Below are positions 1-5,458 of a stretch of 10,990 nucleotides of DNA, piece by piece. How positions within the stretch are numbered: the stretch's first letter is position 1; every line of letters starts with the position of its first letter. Below the pieces are notes generated by a model, which did not search any database, had not been told where the DNA came from, and worked only from the letters and a program-made list of their open reading frames with translations. Location of the stretch: assembly GCA_016191715.1 (NCBI GenBank), contig JACPVN010000033.1:1-10990 (forward strand), given 5' to 3'. The position numbers and the translations under genes were made by a program. Source of the DNA: Ignavibacteriota bacterium. GTDB lineage: Bacteria; Bacteroidota; Ignavibacteria; UBA10030; SZUA-254.

Positions 1-1
1 G

Positions 2-571
2 TCCAATCAAATTAATGCTCAATATATCATTGTAACGCACGGACACGGCGACCATCTCGGAGATGCAATCCCGATTGCCAAACGTTGCAACGCCACCATC
101 GTTGCCATCAACGAACTTGCCGACTACGTCGCATCCAAAGGAGCGAAGGCGCACAACATGCACATCGGCGGCAGTTACCAATTTCCCTTTGGAAAAATCA
201 AGTTCACTATCGCGCATCATGGCTCTTGCGCCCCCGACGGAACCTACACCGGAAATCCCTCCGGCGTTCTCATCACCATCAACGGAAAAACAATCTACCA
301 CACCGGCGACACCGGCTTATTTTATGACATGAAACTCATCGGCGAAATAAATCCCGTTGACGTCATGCTTCTCCCCATCGGCGATAACTTCACCATGGGA
401 ATTGACGATGCCGTCAAAGCAGTCGAGTTGACAAAACCTAAGTTCGTCATCCCGATGCACTATAATACCTTCCCCGTCATCCACGCCGACCCCAATCTGT
501 TCCTTCAGGCAATTCAATCCAAAGGTTTCCGCGGCACAATCCTCCAGCCCGGCGACTCGTTAGAGGTATGA
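2..571 (+). CDS. UPF0173-type metal-dependent hydrolase (5' end missing)
   Basis: Metallo-beta-lactamase-fold hydrolase of the UPF0173 family. The open frame enters from the left edge, so the N-terminus (about 40 residues by comparison with family members of roughly 225-230 aa) is missing; 189 residues are visible. The metal-binding signature THGHGDHLGDA is at fragment residues 12-22 (H13, H15, D17, H18), followed by IAHHGS near 70-75, YHTGDTGLF near 99-107 with the bridging Asp at 103, LLPIGDNFTMG near 123-133, and PMHYNTFPVI near 151-160. This order is characteristic of UPF0173 rather than of beta-lactamases or RNase J. The physiological substrate of the family is not established. No signal peptide can be judged because the start is absent. 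It ends at TGA 569-571 and is followed by a repeat-bearing gap, so it is probably not tightly coupled to the next gene. Confidence 0.9.
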   Translation, partial: SNQINAQYIIVTHGHGDHLGDAIPIAKRCNATIVAINELADYVASKGAKAHNMHIGGSYQFPFGKIKFTIAHHGSCAPDGTYTGNPSGVLITINGKTIYHTGDTGLFYDMKLIGEINPVDVMLLPIGDNFTMGIDDAVKAVELTKPKFVIPMHYNTFPVIHADPNLFLQAIQSKGFRGTILQPGDSLEV

Positions 572-598
572 AACATTGTTCAAACAAATTTCCTAACT

Positions 599-643
599 CC
601 CCTTCCCTACGCCTGTCCGCCTTGGCGGAAAGTAGGGAAGGGG
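599..643. repeat. Nested palindromic intergenic repeat
   Basis: A 12-bp perfect inverted repeat (CCCCTTCCCTAC at 599-610 and GTAGGGAAGGGG at 632-643) encloses a second short palindrome (TCCGCC 616-621, GGCGGA 624-629). The GC-rich G/A-run continues to about 660 (GGGGATGGGTCAGG). It lies entirely between the UPF0173 gene and the CopD-like gene. It has no T-run after the stem, so it is not a classical intrinsic terminator. From memory, similar sequence is scattered between genes in related genomes; that is inference and not shown here. Confidence 0.75.
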
Positions 644-669
644 CCAGGGGATGGGTCAGGTAAGTTTAC

Positions 670-1137
670 TTGGATTTCCTCTTATGGTCTTGCCGCTCCA
701 TGCACATCTTCGGTGTCATTATTTGGCTCGGTGGTCTCTTGTTTGAAAGCGCCATCTCCGTCCCCATCGCTCAGGCAGAAGGCGAACCTGCAGATTCACT
801 CGCAAATAAAATCCACACCCGTTTTGTCGCCTTCGTGTGGATGAGTGTTTGGACTATCGCTGTCACCGGAATTATCATGATGTTACTCAACCCGCAATTT
901 CATTGGTTCACTTTTCAGACACAATGGCAACGCTTGCTTGGTTTCAAACAACTGACATTTATCCTGATGCTCTTCTACGCGTTTGGTTACGCCCGAATGT
1001 TATCCTATCTTAATGCACCGTCATCAAACGACGGCACAGATGAGAACACAACATTAGTACGTCAACGGTTAAGTCAGTTCAGAAAAATCAATATCGCACT
1101 TGGAATCACAGCGCTTTTACTTGCCGCAGGAATGTAG
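670..1137 (+). CDS. CopD-like/DUF2269-type integral membrane protein
   Basis: A 155-aa inner-membrane protein with four predicted helices at about residues 8-27, 53-73, 90-110 and 138-154. The first helix carries the pattern MHIFGVIIWLGG (His12, Trp19, Gly21-22), the second begins TRFVAFVWMSVWTIAVTG, and the third begins LLGFKQLTF with Lys93. This arrangement resembles the CopD/DUF2269 membrane-domain group, some members of which are linked to copper or heme handling; no specific role can be assigned. A TTG at 670 is the only usual start that keeps the full first helix, because an in-frame TAA lies at 661-663 and the next ATG (700) falls at residue 11. An AGG at 658-660 is the only Shine-Dalgarno-like element. 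The stop is 1 nt before the parA start, so it is probably cotranscribed with parA. Confidence 0.7.
   Translation: MDFLLWSCRSMHIFGVIIWLGGLLFESAISVPIAQAEGEPADSLANKIHTRFVAFVWMSVWTIAVTGIIMMLLNPQFHWFTFQTQWQRLLGFKQLTFILMLFYAFGYARMLSYLNAPSSNDGTDENTTLVRQRLSQFRKINIALGITALLLAAGM
1128..1132 (+). promoter_or_regulatory. Ribosome binding site that fixes the parA start
   Basis: AGGAA at 1128-1132, 6 nt before TTG at 1139, lies inside the last codons of the CopD-like gene. It supports the TTG at 1139 over the in-frame TTGs at 1100 and 1121. The resulting N-terminus (MGKVITITNQKGG) matches the usual Soj/ParA start. Confidence 0.6.
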
Positions 1138-1138
1138 T

Positions 1139-1933
1139 TTGGGAAAAGTCATCACCATAACAAATCAAAAAGGGGGTGTGGGAAAAACCACCACCGCCAT
1201 CAATCTTTCGGCGACGGTGGCAATTGCGGAATTCCCGACACTCCTCATTGATATAGACCCGCAGGCAAACGCAACAAGCGGCATCGGCTTCGACCCGCGA
1301 CAGGAACGAATCAATATCTATGATGTTCTCATCAACGGAACCGCTCCGCACGAAGCAATCATCAAAACCGAAACGCCGTTCCTCTCCCTTCTCCCCTCGA
1401 CCATCAATCTCGTCGGTGCAGAAGTCGAACTTGTCGGAACAGAAGGACGCGAGCGAATGTTGTTGAACGTAGTAGAAAAACTCCGCAATGATTTCAAATT
1501 TATTTTTGTAGATTGCCCACCGTCGCTCGGACTTCTCACGCTCAACGGATTGGTCGCGGCTGATACGGTTCTTATTCCCGTTCAGTGCGAATACTATGCA
1601 CTCGAAGGATTGGGACAATTGTTAAACACCATCAACATGGTTCAGCAAGGACTCAATCCAAAACTCTCCATCGAAGGAGTGTTGATGACGATGCACGACG
1701 GACGACTCAAACTCTCGAATCAAATTCTCACGGAAATTAGAAACTATTTCGGAGAGAAAGCATACTCGACGGTCATCTCCCGCAACGTACGACTCAGCGA
1801 AGCGCCAAGTTACGGCAAACCGATTATCATGTACGATGCCGGCTCAACCGGCGCACGAAGTTACATGGACGCGGCAAAAGAATTTCTCAGCAGACAAACT
1901 AACTCAATTCAACATCAACCGGTTTCAGTATAA
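1139..1933 (+). CDS. parA: Chromosome-partitioning ATPase ParA (Soj)
   Basis: A 264-aa ParA/MinD-type ATPase of the short chromosomal Soj class; it lacks the N-terminal DNA-binding extension of plasmid ParA. The deviant Walker A motif KGGVGKTTT is at residues 11-19 with the signature lysine Lys12-equivalent region and catalytic-site Lys16; the Walker A' Asp motif LLIDIDPQ is at 35-42; the Walker B-like motif FVDCPPS is at 123-129; and the C-terminal RNVRLSEAPSYGKPI block is at 215-229. ParA binds DNA nonspecifically as an ATP dimer and is stimulated by ParB to move or orient parS-ParB complexes during chromosome segregation. It uses a TTG start with a good AGGAA site 6 nt upstream, 1 nt after the preceding gene. 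parB starts 3 nt after its stop, so the two are cotranscribed. No broken motif is seen. Confidence 0.97.
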   Translation: MGKVITITNQKGGVGKTTTAINLSATVAIAEFPTLLIDIDPQANATSGIGFDPRQERINIYDVLINGTAPHEAIIKTETPFLSLLPSTINLVGAEVELVGTEGRERMLLNVVEKLRNDFKFIFVDCPPSLGLLTLNGLVAADTVLIPVQCEYYALEGLGQLLNTINMVQQGLNPKLSIEGVLMTMHDGRLKLSNQILTEIRNYFGEKAYSTVISRNVRLSEAPSYGKPIIMYDAGSTGARSYMDAAKEFLSRQTNSIQHQPVSV

Positions 1934-1936
1934 ATT

Positions 1937-2896
1937 ATGACACCACAAAAAGGCGGATTAGGCAGAGGACTCTCAGCATTGATTCCTTCTGCACAGCCAC
2001 AACAACAAGTACAACAACCACCAACGGAACAGACGGAAGGAGTTGCTCAACAGCCGCAACAGCAGGAAGTACAAAGCGGAACCATCACACACATCGAACT
2101 TGCGAAGGTGCGACCGAATCCATTCCAGCCCCGCGCCGATTTCAATCAGGATGCGCTTGACGAACTGAAACAATCCATCTCTCAAAAAGGAATTATTCAG
2201 GCAATCACCGTCAGGAAAACTGCCGACGGATTTTTTGAATTAATTTCAGGCGAACGGCGTGTTCGTGCATCGCAGGAACTCGGACTTCCGACCATTCCTG
2301 CCTACATCATCGAAGTCAACACGAACGAAGAAATGCTCGAACTTGCGCTTGTAGAAAACTTACAGCGTGAGCATCTCAACCCGATTGAAATTGCAATTTC
2401 GTATCAGCGGCTCATCAGCGATGTAGGCTTATCGGTTGAAGATATTGGAAACAAAATCGGGAAAGACCGAACGACGATTGCAAACTTCCTTCGTTTGTTG
2501 AAACTCCCCGACCAGATCCAGAAATCGGTTCGCAATGGAAAACTTTCAGCCGGACATGCACGTGCGCTCCTTTCTCTGCCGAACGAACAAACGCAACTCC
2601 GCGTCTTCGAGCGTGTCACCAAAGATGAATTGAGCGTCCGTCAGGTCGAAAAGTTAGTCAAGCAGACGCTCAAGAAAATTGAACTGCGCGATGTCATCAC
2701 TCCTGCCTCCGCGTTCACTCCGATTCCTTCGGTTGATGTTTCGGTGAAGGGCTTTGAAGAAAATCTCCAGCGAATTCTCGGAACAAAAGTCAGAATCCGA
2801 ATCGGGCAGGATGGCAGAGGCGAAATCATGCTCGAATACTATTCGAATGATGACCTGCAACGACTGCTCGAACTCTTAAACCAAATTCCTCATTGA
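1937..2896 (+). CDS. parB: Chromosome-partitioning protein ParB (Spo0J)
   Basis: A 319-aa ParB that binds parS and uses CTP to clamp onto and slide along DNA near the origin. The N-terminal ParA-stimulating peptide is at residues 4-16 (GGLGRGLSALI), then comes a Gln/Pro-rich linker (about 20-46), the ParB/Srx nucleotide-binding domain (about 50-145) with NPFQPR at 61-66, GERRVRAS at 105-112 (CTP-binding box) and ENLQRE at 140-145, a helix-turn-helix around 164-190, and a C-terminal dimerisation domain from about 265 to 315. Its length is normal for chromosomal ParB. The ATG at 1937 comes 3 nt after the parA stop; there is no clear Shine-Dalgarno sequence, so translation is probably coupled to parA. 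The glutamine-rich linker is somewhat unusual in composition but linkers here are variable in the family. Confidence 0.97.
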   Translation: MTPQKGGLGRGLSALIPSAQPQQQVQQPPTEQTEGVAQQPQQQEVQSGTITHIELAKVRPNPFQPRADFNQDALDELKQSISQKGIIQAITVRKTADGFFELISGERRVRASQELGLPTIPAYIIEVNTNEEMLELALVENLQREHLNPIEIAISYQRLISDVGLSVEDIGNKIGKDRTTIANFLRLLKLPDQIQKSVRNGKLSAGHARALLSLPNEQTQLRVFERVTKDELSVRQVEKLVKQTLKKIELRDVITPASAFTPIPSVDVSVKGFEENLQRILGTKVRIRIGQDGRGEIMLEYYSNDDLQRLLELLNQIPH

Positions 2897-2907
2897 AAGC
2901 AACCATT

Positions 2908-3297
2908 ATGACAAAATCTCTCGTCCTCACGCCTAATGCCCCCGCTCCAATCGGTCCGTACAGTCAGGGAGCGAAAGTTTCCGGCACGCTCCTCTTCACA
3001 GCCGGACAAATTCCCTTGAATCCGAAAACCGGAATTGTGATCGGAGTTCACATCGCAACGCAAACGCAACAAGCGTTGGAAAATCTCAAAGCAATTCTTG
3101 AACAAGCAGGCGCCTCGCTCGAAAGCGTCATCAAAACCACTGTCTATCTGAAAGATATGAACGAGTTCAGCGACATGAACAAAGTCTATGGCGAATTCTT
3201 CAAGAACAATCCCCCCGCAAGAACCACTGTCGAAGTTTCCCGATTACCGAAAGATGTTCGGATTGAGATTGAAGCAGTCGCTGAAGTTCTTTCTTAA
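2908..3297 (+). CDS. ridA: RidA family enamine/imine deaminase
   Basis: A 129-aa protein of the RidA (YjgF/YER057c/UK114) family, the usual length. It hydrolyses reactive enamine/imine intermediates released by PLP enzymes, such as 2-aminoacrylate, protecting other PLP enzymes in the cytoplasm; the family forms trimers. Visible signatures are NAPAPIGPYSQ at residues 10-20, FTAGQIPLNPKTG at 30-42, KTTVYLKDM at 76-84, and NPPARTTVEV at 101-110, where Arg105 matches the conserved substrate-carboxylate-binding arginine, followed by RLPKDVRIEIEAVA with Glu120. I chose ATG 2908 because it gives the standard N-terminus; an in-frame TTG at 2893 overlaps the parB stop and would add five residues. It lies 11 nt after parB, so it is likely the last gene of the parA-parB transcript. 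The metabolic link to segregation is not obvious. Confidence 0.93.
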   Translation: MTKSLVLTPNAPAPIGPYSQGAKVSGTLLFTAGQIPLNPKTGIVIGVHIATQTQQALENLKAILEQAGASLESVIKTTVYLKDMNEFSDMNKVYGEFFKNNPPARTTVEVSRLPKDVRIEIEAVAEVLS

Positions 3298-3302
3298 TGA
3301 AT

Positions 3303-3320
3303 GGTTGACGGTTGACGGTT
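3303..3320 (+). repeat. Short 7-bp tandem repeat
   Basis: GGTTGAC is repeated about 2.6 times (3303-3320) in the gap between ridA and the DUF5683 gene. It is too short and has no spacers, so it is not a CRISPR. Confidence 0.7.
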
Positions 3321-3344
3321 CGTTGTTATAGGTTTGGGGTTGAT

Positions 3345-3349
3345 AAGGA
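3345..3349 (+). promoter_or_regulatory. Candidate ribosome binding site for the DUF5683 gene
   Basis: AAGGA at 3345-3349 is 7 nt before the TTG at 3357 and favours this upstream start over the later TTGs at 3399 or 3411, which would also give a signal-peptide-like N-terminus. Confidence 0.4.
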
Positions 3350-3356
3350 TTAACAA

Positions 3357-3950
3357 TTGAGAATTGACCGTTTTTACCCGCCTCAGGCGGGCAAGCCATT
3401 GACTATTATATTGTTGTCAGTGTTGCTTCACTGCTCACTGCTCGACGCTCACTGCCAAATACCAAACATTCAAGAACAATCAGATTCTCTTTCTTTACAA
3501 GAAGACACCGCTCAAGTAACGTCTTCTCAAACATACCAACCATTCCAGCCAAAGAAGTCCGCCTTGCTTGCAGTCGGTCTTTCCGCCGCACTTCCCGGCG
3601 CAGGGCAATTCTATAACGAAACGTATTGGAAGGTTCCGGTCATTTGGGGATTAGGCGGATATTGGATTTATGAATGGGTAAAGTTGAACAACAGTTATCA
3701 GAACTACAGAACCCTCTACAGTACGAGTGTTGAAACATCGCCTCCGGGAAATGAAAACTATCTTCGACAACGAGATTTTTTTCGGGATGAACGCGATAAG
3801 TTTGCGTGGTATCTCGGTGTTTTATATTTCGTCAATGTAATTGATGCCTACGTTGGCGCGAACTTATATGACTTTGAGGTGACGCCGGATTTGGGGAGTG
3901 ATGGAAGAGTGTTGCCGAGAGTTACGGCTTCAATCAAATATAAGTTTTAA
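3357..3950 (+). CDS. DUF5683 family envelope protein
   Basis: A 197-aa protein of the DUF5683 type, a Bacteroidota-lineage family of unknown function. A hydrophobic stretch near residues 15-29 looks like a signal peptide or anchor, a low-complexity Ser/Gln/Glu region follows (about 35-65), and the family block AALPGAGQFYNETYWKVPVIWG lies at about 77-98, written here as the motif LPGAGQFYN plus YWK. A hydrophobic segment spans about 93-106 and another (WYLGVLYFVNVIDAYVGA) spans about 151-168. The C-terminus ends in alternating residues and a terminal Phe (SIKYKF), as is common in outer-membrane-associated Bacteroidota proteins. A parA-parB-DUF5683 order recurs in Bacteroidota, which supports the assignment. 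The start is uncertain: TTG 3357 has AAGGA upstream, but its first 15 codons run through a GC-rich palindrome (3377-3391). It converges with the antitoxin gene at only 10 bp. Confidence 0.8.
   Translation: MRIDRFYPPQAGKPLTIILLSVLLHCSLLDAHCQIPNIQEQSDSLSLQEDTAQVTSSQTYQPFQPKKSALLAVGLSAALPGAGQFYNETYWKVPVIWGLGGYWIYEWVKLNNSYQNYRTLYSTSVETSPPGNENYLRQRDFFRDERDKFAWYLGVLYFVNVIDAYVGANLYDFEVTPDLGSDGRVLPRVTASIKYKF
3377..3391. repeat. GC-rich palindrome CCCGCCT-C-AGGCGGG
   Basis: A perfect 7-bp inverted repeat with a 1-nt centre falls within the first codons of the DUF5683 gene as called from TTG 3357. Its CCGCCT/AGGCGG core resembles the inner palindrome at 616-629. It may mark repeat DNA captured into the 5' end of the gene or indicate that the true start lies downstream. 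Confidence 0.6.
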
Positions 3951-3960
3951 TCTTAAACTT

Positions 3961-4257
3961 CTACGCGGCTTTCCCTTTCTTTAGATTTTGAGAAAACTCT
4001 TCCCGCACTTTTTCAGCAAGAAGTATTTTCAACATTGACTGATACGGAATATCCTGTCGGTTTGCCAAAACTTTAATTCCATCTATCAAAGACTCCGGTA
4101 ACCGAATAGAAATTGTTCGATTTGTTATTTTCAAATTCGGAAATTTGACTGATTTCGCCTTACTCCAATCCAAGTATTCCACAGAATCGGCTTTAGACCA
4201 GAACTCTCGCTCTTCGTCTTCTGATTTAAACTTCGGTATCTGCCTTAATTTTTTCAT
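3961..4257 (-). CDS. CopG/BrnA-type ribbon-helix-helix antitoxin
   Basis: A 98-aa antitoxin partner of the BrnT-like toxin encoded just upstream on the same strand. The N-terminal KIPKFKSEDEEREFW-like block (residues 4-20), DSVEYLDWSKAK (24-35) and FPNLK (39-43) fit the CopG_antitoxin family. The C-terminal half (46-86), with TISIRLPESLIDGIKVLA and IPYQSMLKILL, is a ribbon-helix-helix DNA-binding fold that would both neutralise the toxin and repress the operon. The ATG at 4257 has AGGAAG at 4265-4270 (7 nt spacing). The gene overlaps the toxin 3' end by 32 nt, which is typical translational coupling. The order toxin then antitoxin is the rule for BrnT/BrnA. Confidence 0.88.
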   Translation of the reverse strand: MKKLRQIPKFKSEDEEREFWSKADSVEYLDWSKAKSVKFPNLKITNRTISIRLPESLIDGIKVLANRQDIPYQSMLKILLAEKVREEFSQNLKKGKAA

Positions 4258-4540
4258 AGTACAACTTCCTTTCTTTTTTGCTCATATCTCGTGCTGAAAT
4301 AACCCGAATTTTATTTTTTCTGATAGTATATGAGATAAACAATAAGCGTCCCGCATCTGAGTATCCGAGTATAAAATTGCGTTCTTCATTTTTTGAATGT
4401 TGTTCATCCGGTAACGTATAAACTGGTTGATTGAAAAATACCTGTTCACATTCCAACCAGGAGACATGATGTTTTTTCATGTTTTTGTCTTGATTCCCAG
4501 CATCCCATTCAAAACTATTTGTAGTAATATTTACATCCAT
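4226..4540 (-). CDS. brnT: BrnT family toxin (RelE-like RNase)
   Basis: A 104-aa protein matching the BrnT family, RelE-fold ribonucleases that arrest translation until bound by the RHH antitoxin BrnA. Family blocks are seen in order: FEWDAGNQDKNMKKHHVSW from residues 10-28 (FEWD and KHHVS), VFFNQPVYTLPDEQHS near 34-49, ERNFILGYSDAGRLLFISY near 53-71, and RVISARDMSKKERKLYYE near 79-96, the last carrying the conserved ISAR and basic/Tyr residues associated with activity. Its length is normal. The ATG at 4540 gives the usual short lead before FEWD; no strong Shine-Dalgarno is visible. Its 3' end overlaps the antitoxin start. Nothing in the sequence suggests inactivation. It sits in the first copy of a duplicated spacer (see the relic at 4643-4780). 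Confidence 0.9.
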   Translation of the reverse strand: MDVNITTNSFEWDAGNQDKNMKKHHVSWLECEQVFFNQPVYTLPDEQHSKNEERNFILGYSDAGRLLFISYTIRKNKIRVISARDMSKKERKLYYEKIKADTEV

Positions 4541-4594
4541 CTGTTTATGGCTAATATATATATTTTATTAGGAGACTCAAACTTGTATCAATGC

Positions 4595-4627
4595 TGTGCA
4601 GTCGGGACTTCCGTCCCGACCGACACA
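4595..4627. repeat. Inverted repeat upstream of brnT
   Basis: A perfect 8-bp stem GTCGGGAC (4601-4608) / GTCCCGAC (4613-4620) with a TTCC loop, plus an outer TGTG (4595-4598) / CACA (4624-4627). It lies between the brnT start and the gene relics. There is no T-tract; it is probably another dispersed palindromic repeat and not a terminator, though an operator role cannot be excluded. Confidence 0.65.
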
Positions 4628-4642
4628 ACATTTCAAAAAAAA

Positions 4643-4705
4643 CTATTTCTTCCCTTCCTCAACCTTCGGCGCTTTCCCCAGCACATCGACAATCGAGTAG
4701 TTTTT
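4643..4705 (-). pseudogene. Relic: last 20 codons plus stop of an M16 peptidase gene
   Basis: Read on the - strand, 4705 to 4643 encodes KNYSIVDVLGKAPKVEEGKK followed by TAG. This is residue-for-residue the C-terminus of the intact M16 gene that ends at 5459. The two 63-nt stretches differ at nine positions by my alignment, all at third codon positions (including TAG versus TAA). No upstream M16 coding sequence precedes it: homology stops at 4705, where DUF5683-like sequence begins on the opposite strand. It cannot be a functional gene by itself. It is best read as one side of a duplication or recombination junction. Confidence 0.88.
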
Positions 4706-4780
4706 GAGATAACGCCATATTTAGAAAGTAACGGGAGAAACTATTTGAGAATTACTGCTACTTTGAAAATGAAATTTTAA
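4703..4780 (+). pseudogene. Relic: last 25 codons plus stop of a DUF5683 gene
   Basis: The + strand reading FEITPYLESNGRNYLRITA through a terminal LKMKF and TAA aligns without gaps to the C-terminus of the intact DUF5683 gene (FEVTPDLGSDGRVLPRVTA through IKYKF). About 14 of 25 residues are identical and several others are conservative (I/V, N/D, T/S). The nucleotide identity is roughly 65% over 78 nt by hand count. It begins at the exact place where the M16 relic ends, sharing TTT at 4703-4705. A longer open frame runs through it from 4427, but its first part is antisense to brnT and the M16 relic, so I do not regard it as a gene. Confidence 0.78.
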
Positions 4781-4789
4781 CTGTCATGA

Positions 4790-5059
4790 TTAACGGGCTA
4801 ATTCAAATCTCCCTTCAACTATTCCCGGCACCGTAATATCTTCGTCGATGTTTTCCCACCGTAAGGCATGACCATCTAACCGAATCGTTACTTCTTTTAG
4901 TTGTTCATCCGTAGCGTTCTTTAAGATGCGGAATCTGTCAGCCGGAAAACCAATAATTCTTTCATCTGTCAATTCTATAAAAACAGTTCTACCCTCCGCC
5001 CAAGCGCGTATCGCTATTGGCTCAATACTTATTTCATGTTCAATAACTGAGACGTTCAT
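4790..5059 (-). CDS. DUF2442 protein, probable antitoxin-like partner
   Basis: An 89-aa cytoplasmic protein recognised by the DUF2442 pattern: a strand-rich N-terminal half with an RTVFIELTDERIIGFPADRF block (about residues 24-43) and the hallmark LRWENIDEDITVPGIVEGR near 66-84. DUF2442 genes are frequently found directly after DUF4160 genes, and the pair has been suggested to be a toxin-antitoxin system; the activity is not established and is inferred here only from association. The ATG at 5059 has AAGGA at 5066-5070 with 6 nt spacing. It overlaps the DUF4160 gene by 20 nt, which points to coupled translation. Confidence 0.85.
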   Translation of the reverse strand: MNVSVIEHEISIEPIAIRAWAEGRTVFIELTDERIIGFPADRFRILKNATDEQLKEVTIRLDGHALRWENIDEDITVPGIVEGRFELAR

Positions 5060-5276
5060 AATATTTCCTTTTCAAATAATCCTGATGTTCAAATACTAAT
5101 CGTTCGATTTCCCTCACAACATGTGGCGCAAGACGTTTATTCCATGCAAGTCGAATTGGTTCTAACCAAAACTTACATTCACCATCGGCAGTTGCGACAT
5201 GAATGTGAGGCGGTTCATTCCCTTCATCAGAATAGTAATGAAACCTAAATCGTCCTATTCTTAATATTGTCGGCAA
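5040..5276 (-). CDS. DUF4160 protein, probable toxin-like partner of DUF2442
   Basis: A 78-aa small protein with the DUF4160 signature MPTILRIGRFRFHYYSDEGN (residues 1-20) followed by EPPHIHV at 21-27 and a Trp-containing segment FWLEPIRLAW (36-45), then a C-terminal helix ending in LKRKYYERLSY. The start is a TTG at 5276: it restores the standard MPT N-terminus, and upstream the frame is closed by a stop at 5298-5300 with no ATG or GTG between. No good Shine-Dalgarno is present. It is the first gene of a two-gene unit with DUF2442. Function is unknown; a toxin role is an inference from genetic linkage. Confidence 0.85.
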   Translation of the reverse strand: MPTILRIGRFRFHYYSDEGNEPPHIHVATADGECKFWLEPIRLAWNKRLAPHVVREIERLVFEHQDYLKRKYYERLSY

Positions 5277-5330
5277 TCTAACCCGTGCTGAAATTAGTCA
5301 AACGTACAGACTAAATTCATAAAAACAAAA

Positions 5331-5448
5331 GGGGCTGTTTCAAAAGTTAGATTTCACTGTAGGCGCAACCTTCATGGTTGCGTTTCCAAATCAAATACGC
5401 AGACATAAAATCTGCGGCTACGCGCCATTCGGACTTTTGAGACAACCC
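5331..5448. mobile_element. MITE-like palindromic element, about 118 bp
   Basis: Imperfect terminal inverted repeats of 16 bp flank the element: GGGCTGTTTCAAAAGT (5332-5347) and ACTTTTGAGACAACCC (5433-5448), which match at 14 of 16 positions after reverse complementing. Inside are two hairpins: CGCAACC/GGTTGCG (5364-5370, 5376-5382) and CGCAGA/TCTGCG (5398-5403, 5411-5416). It contains no plausible gene and no transposase is nearby. Direct target-site repeats are not evident by eye. It sits 10 nt beyond the M16 stop codon, so its stems could also influence 3' end formation of that transcript. Confidence 0.55.
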
Positions 5449-5458
5449 ATTTTTCAAA

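Noticed and set aside
1100..1138. Upstream TTG starts (1100, 1121) for parA
   Set aside because: They would add residues unlike any ParA N-terminus and lack a ribosome site; TTG 1139 has AGGAA 6 nt upstream and gives the standard start.
1106..1618. A long 170-codon open frame opposite parA
   Set aside because: It is entirely antisense to a highly conserved gene, has a Cys/Phe/Arg-rich unnatural composition, and shows no motif.
2559..2564. CACGTG core inside parB, as a possible parS site
   Set aside because: Only the six central bases match; the flanks do not fit TGTTTCACGTGAAACA, and the bases are explained by the conserved codons around HARA.
3303..3320. Possible CRISPR-like or iteron repeat near parAB
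   Set aside because: Only 2.6 units of 7 bp, no spacers and no further copies in the gap.
4601..4620. Intrinsic terminator
   Set aside because: The stem is strong but no run of T follows on either strand, and neither flanking gene ends there.
4427..4780. A 117-codon + strand open frame as a separate gene
   Set aside because: Its first part is antisense to brnT, the middle is antisense to the M16 relic, and only its last 25 codons resemble a protein (the DUF5683 tail).
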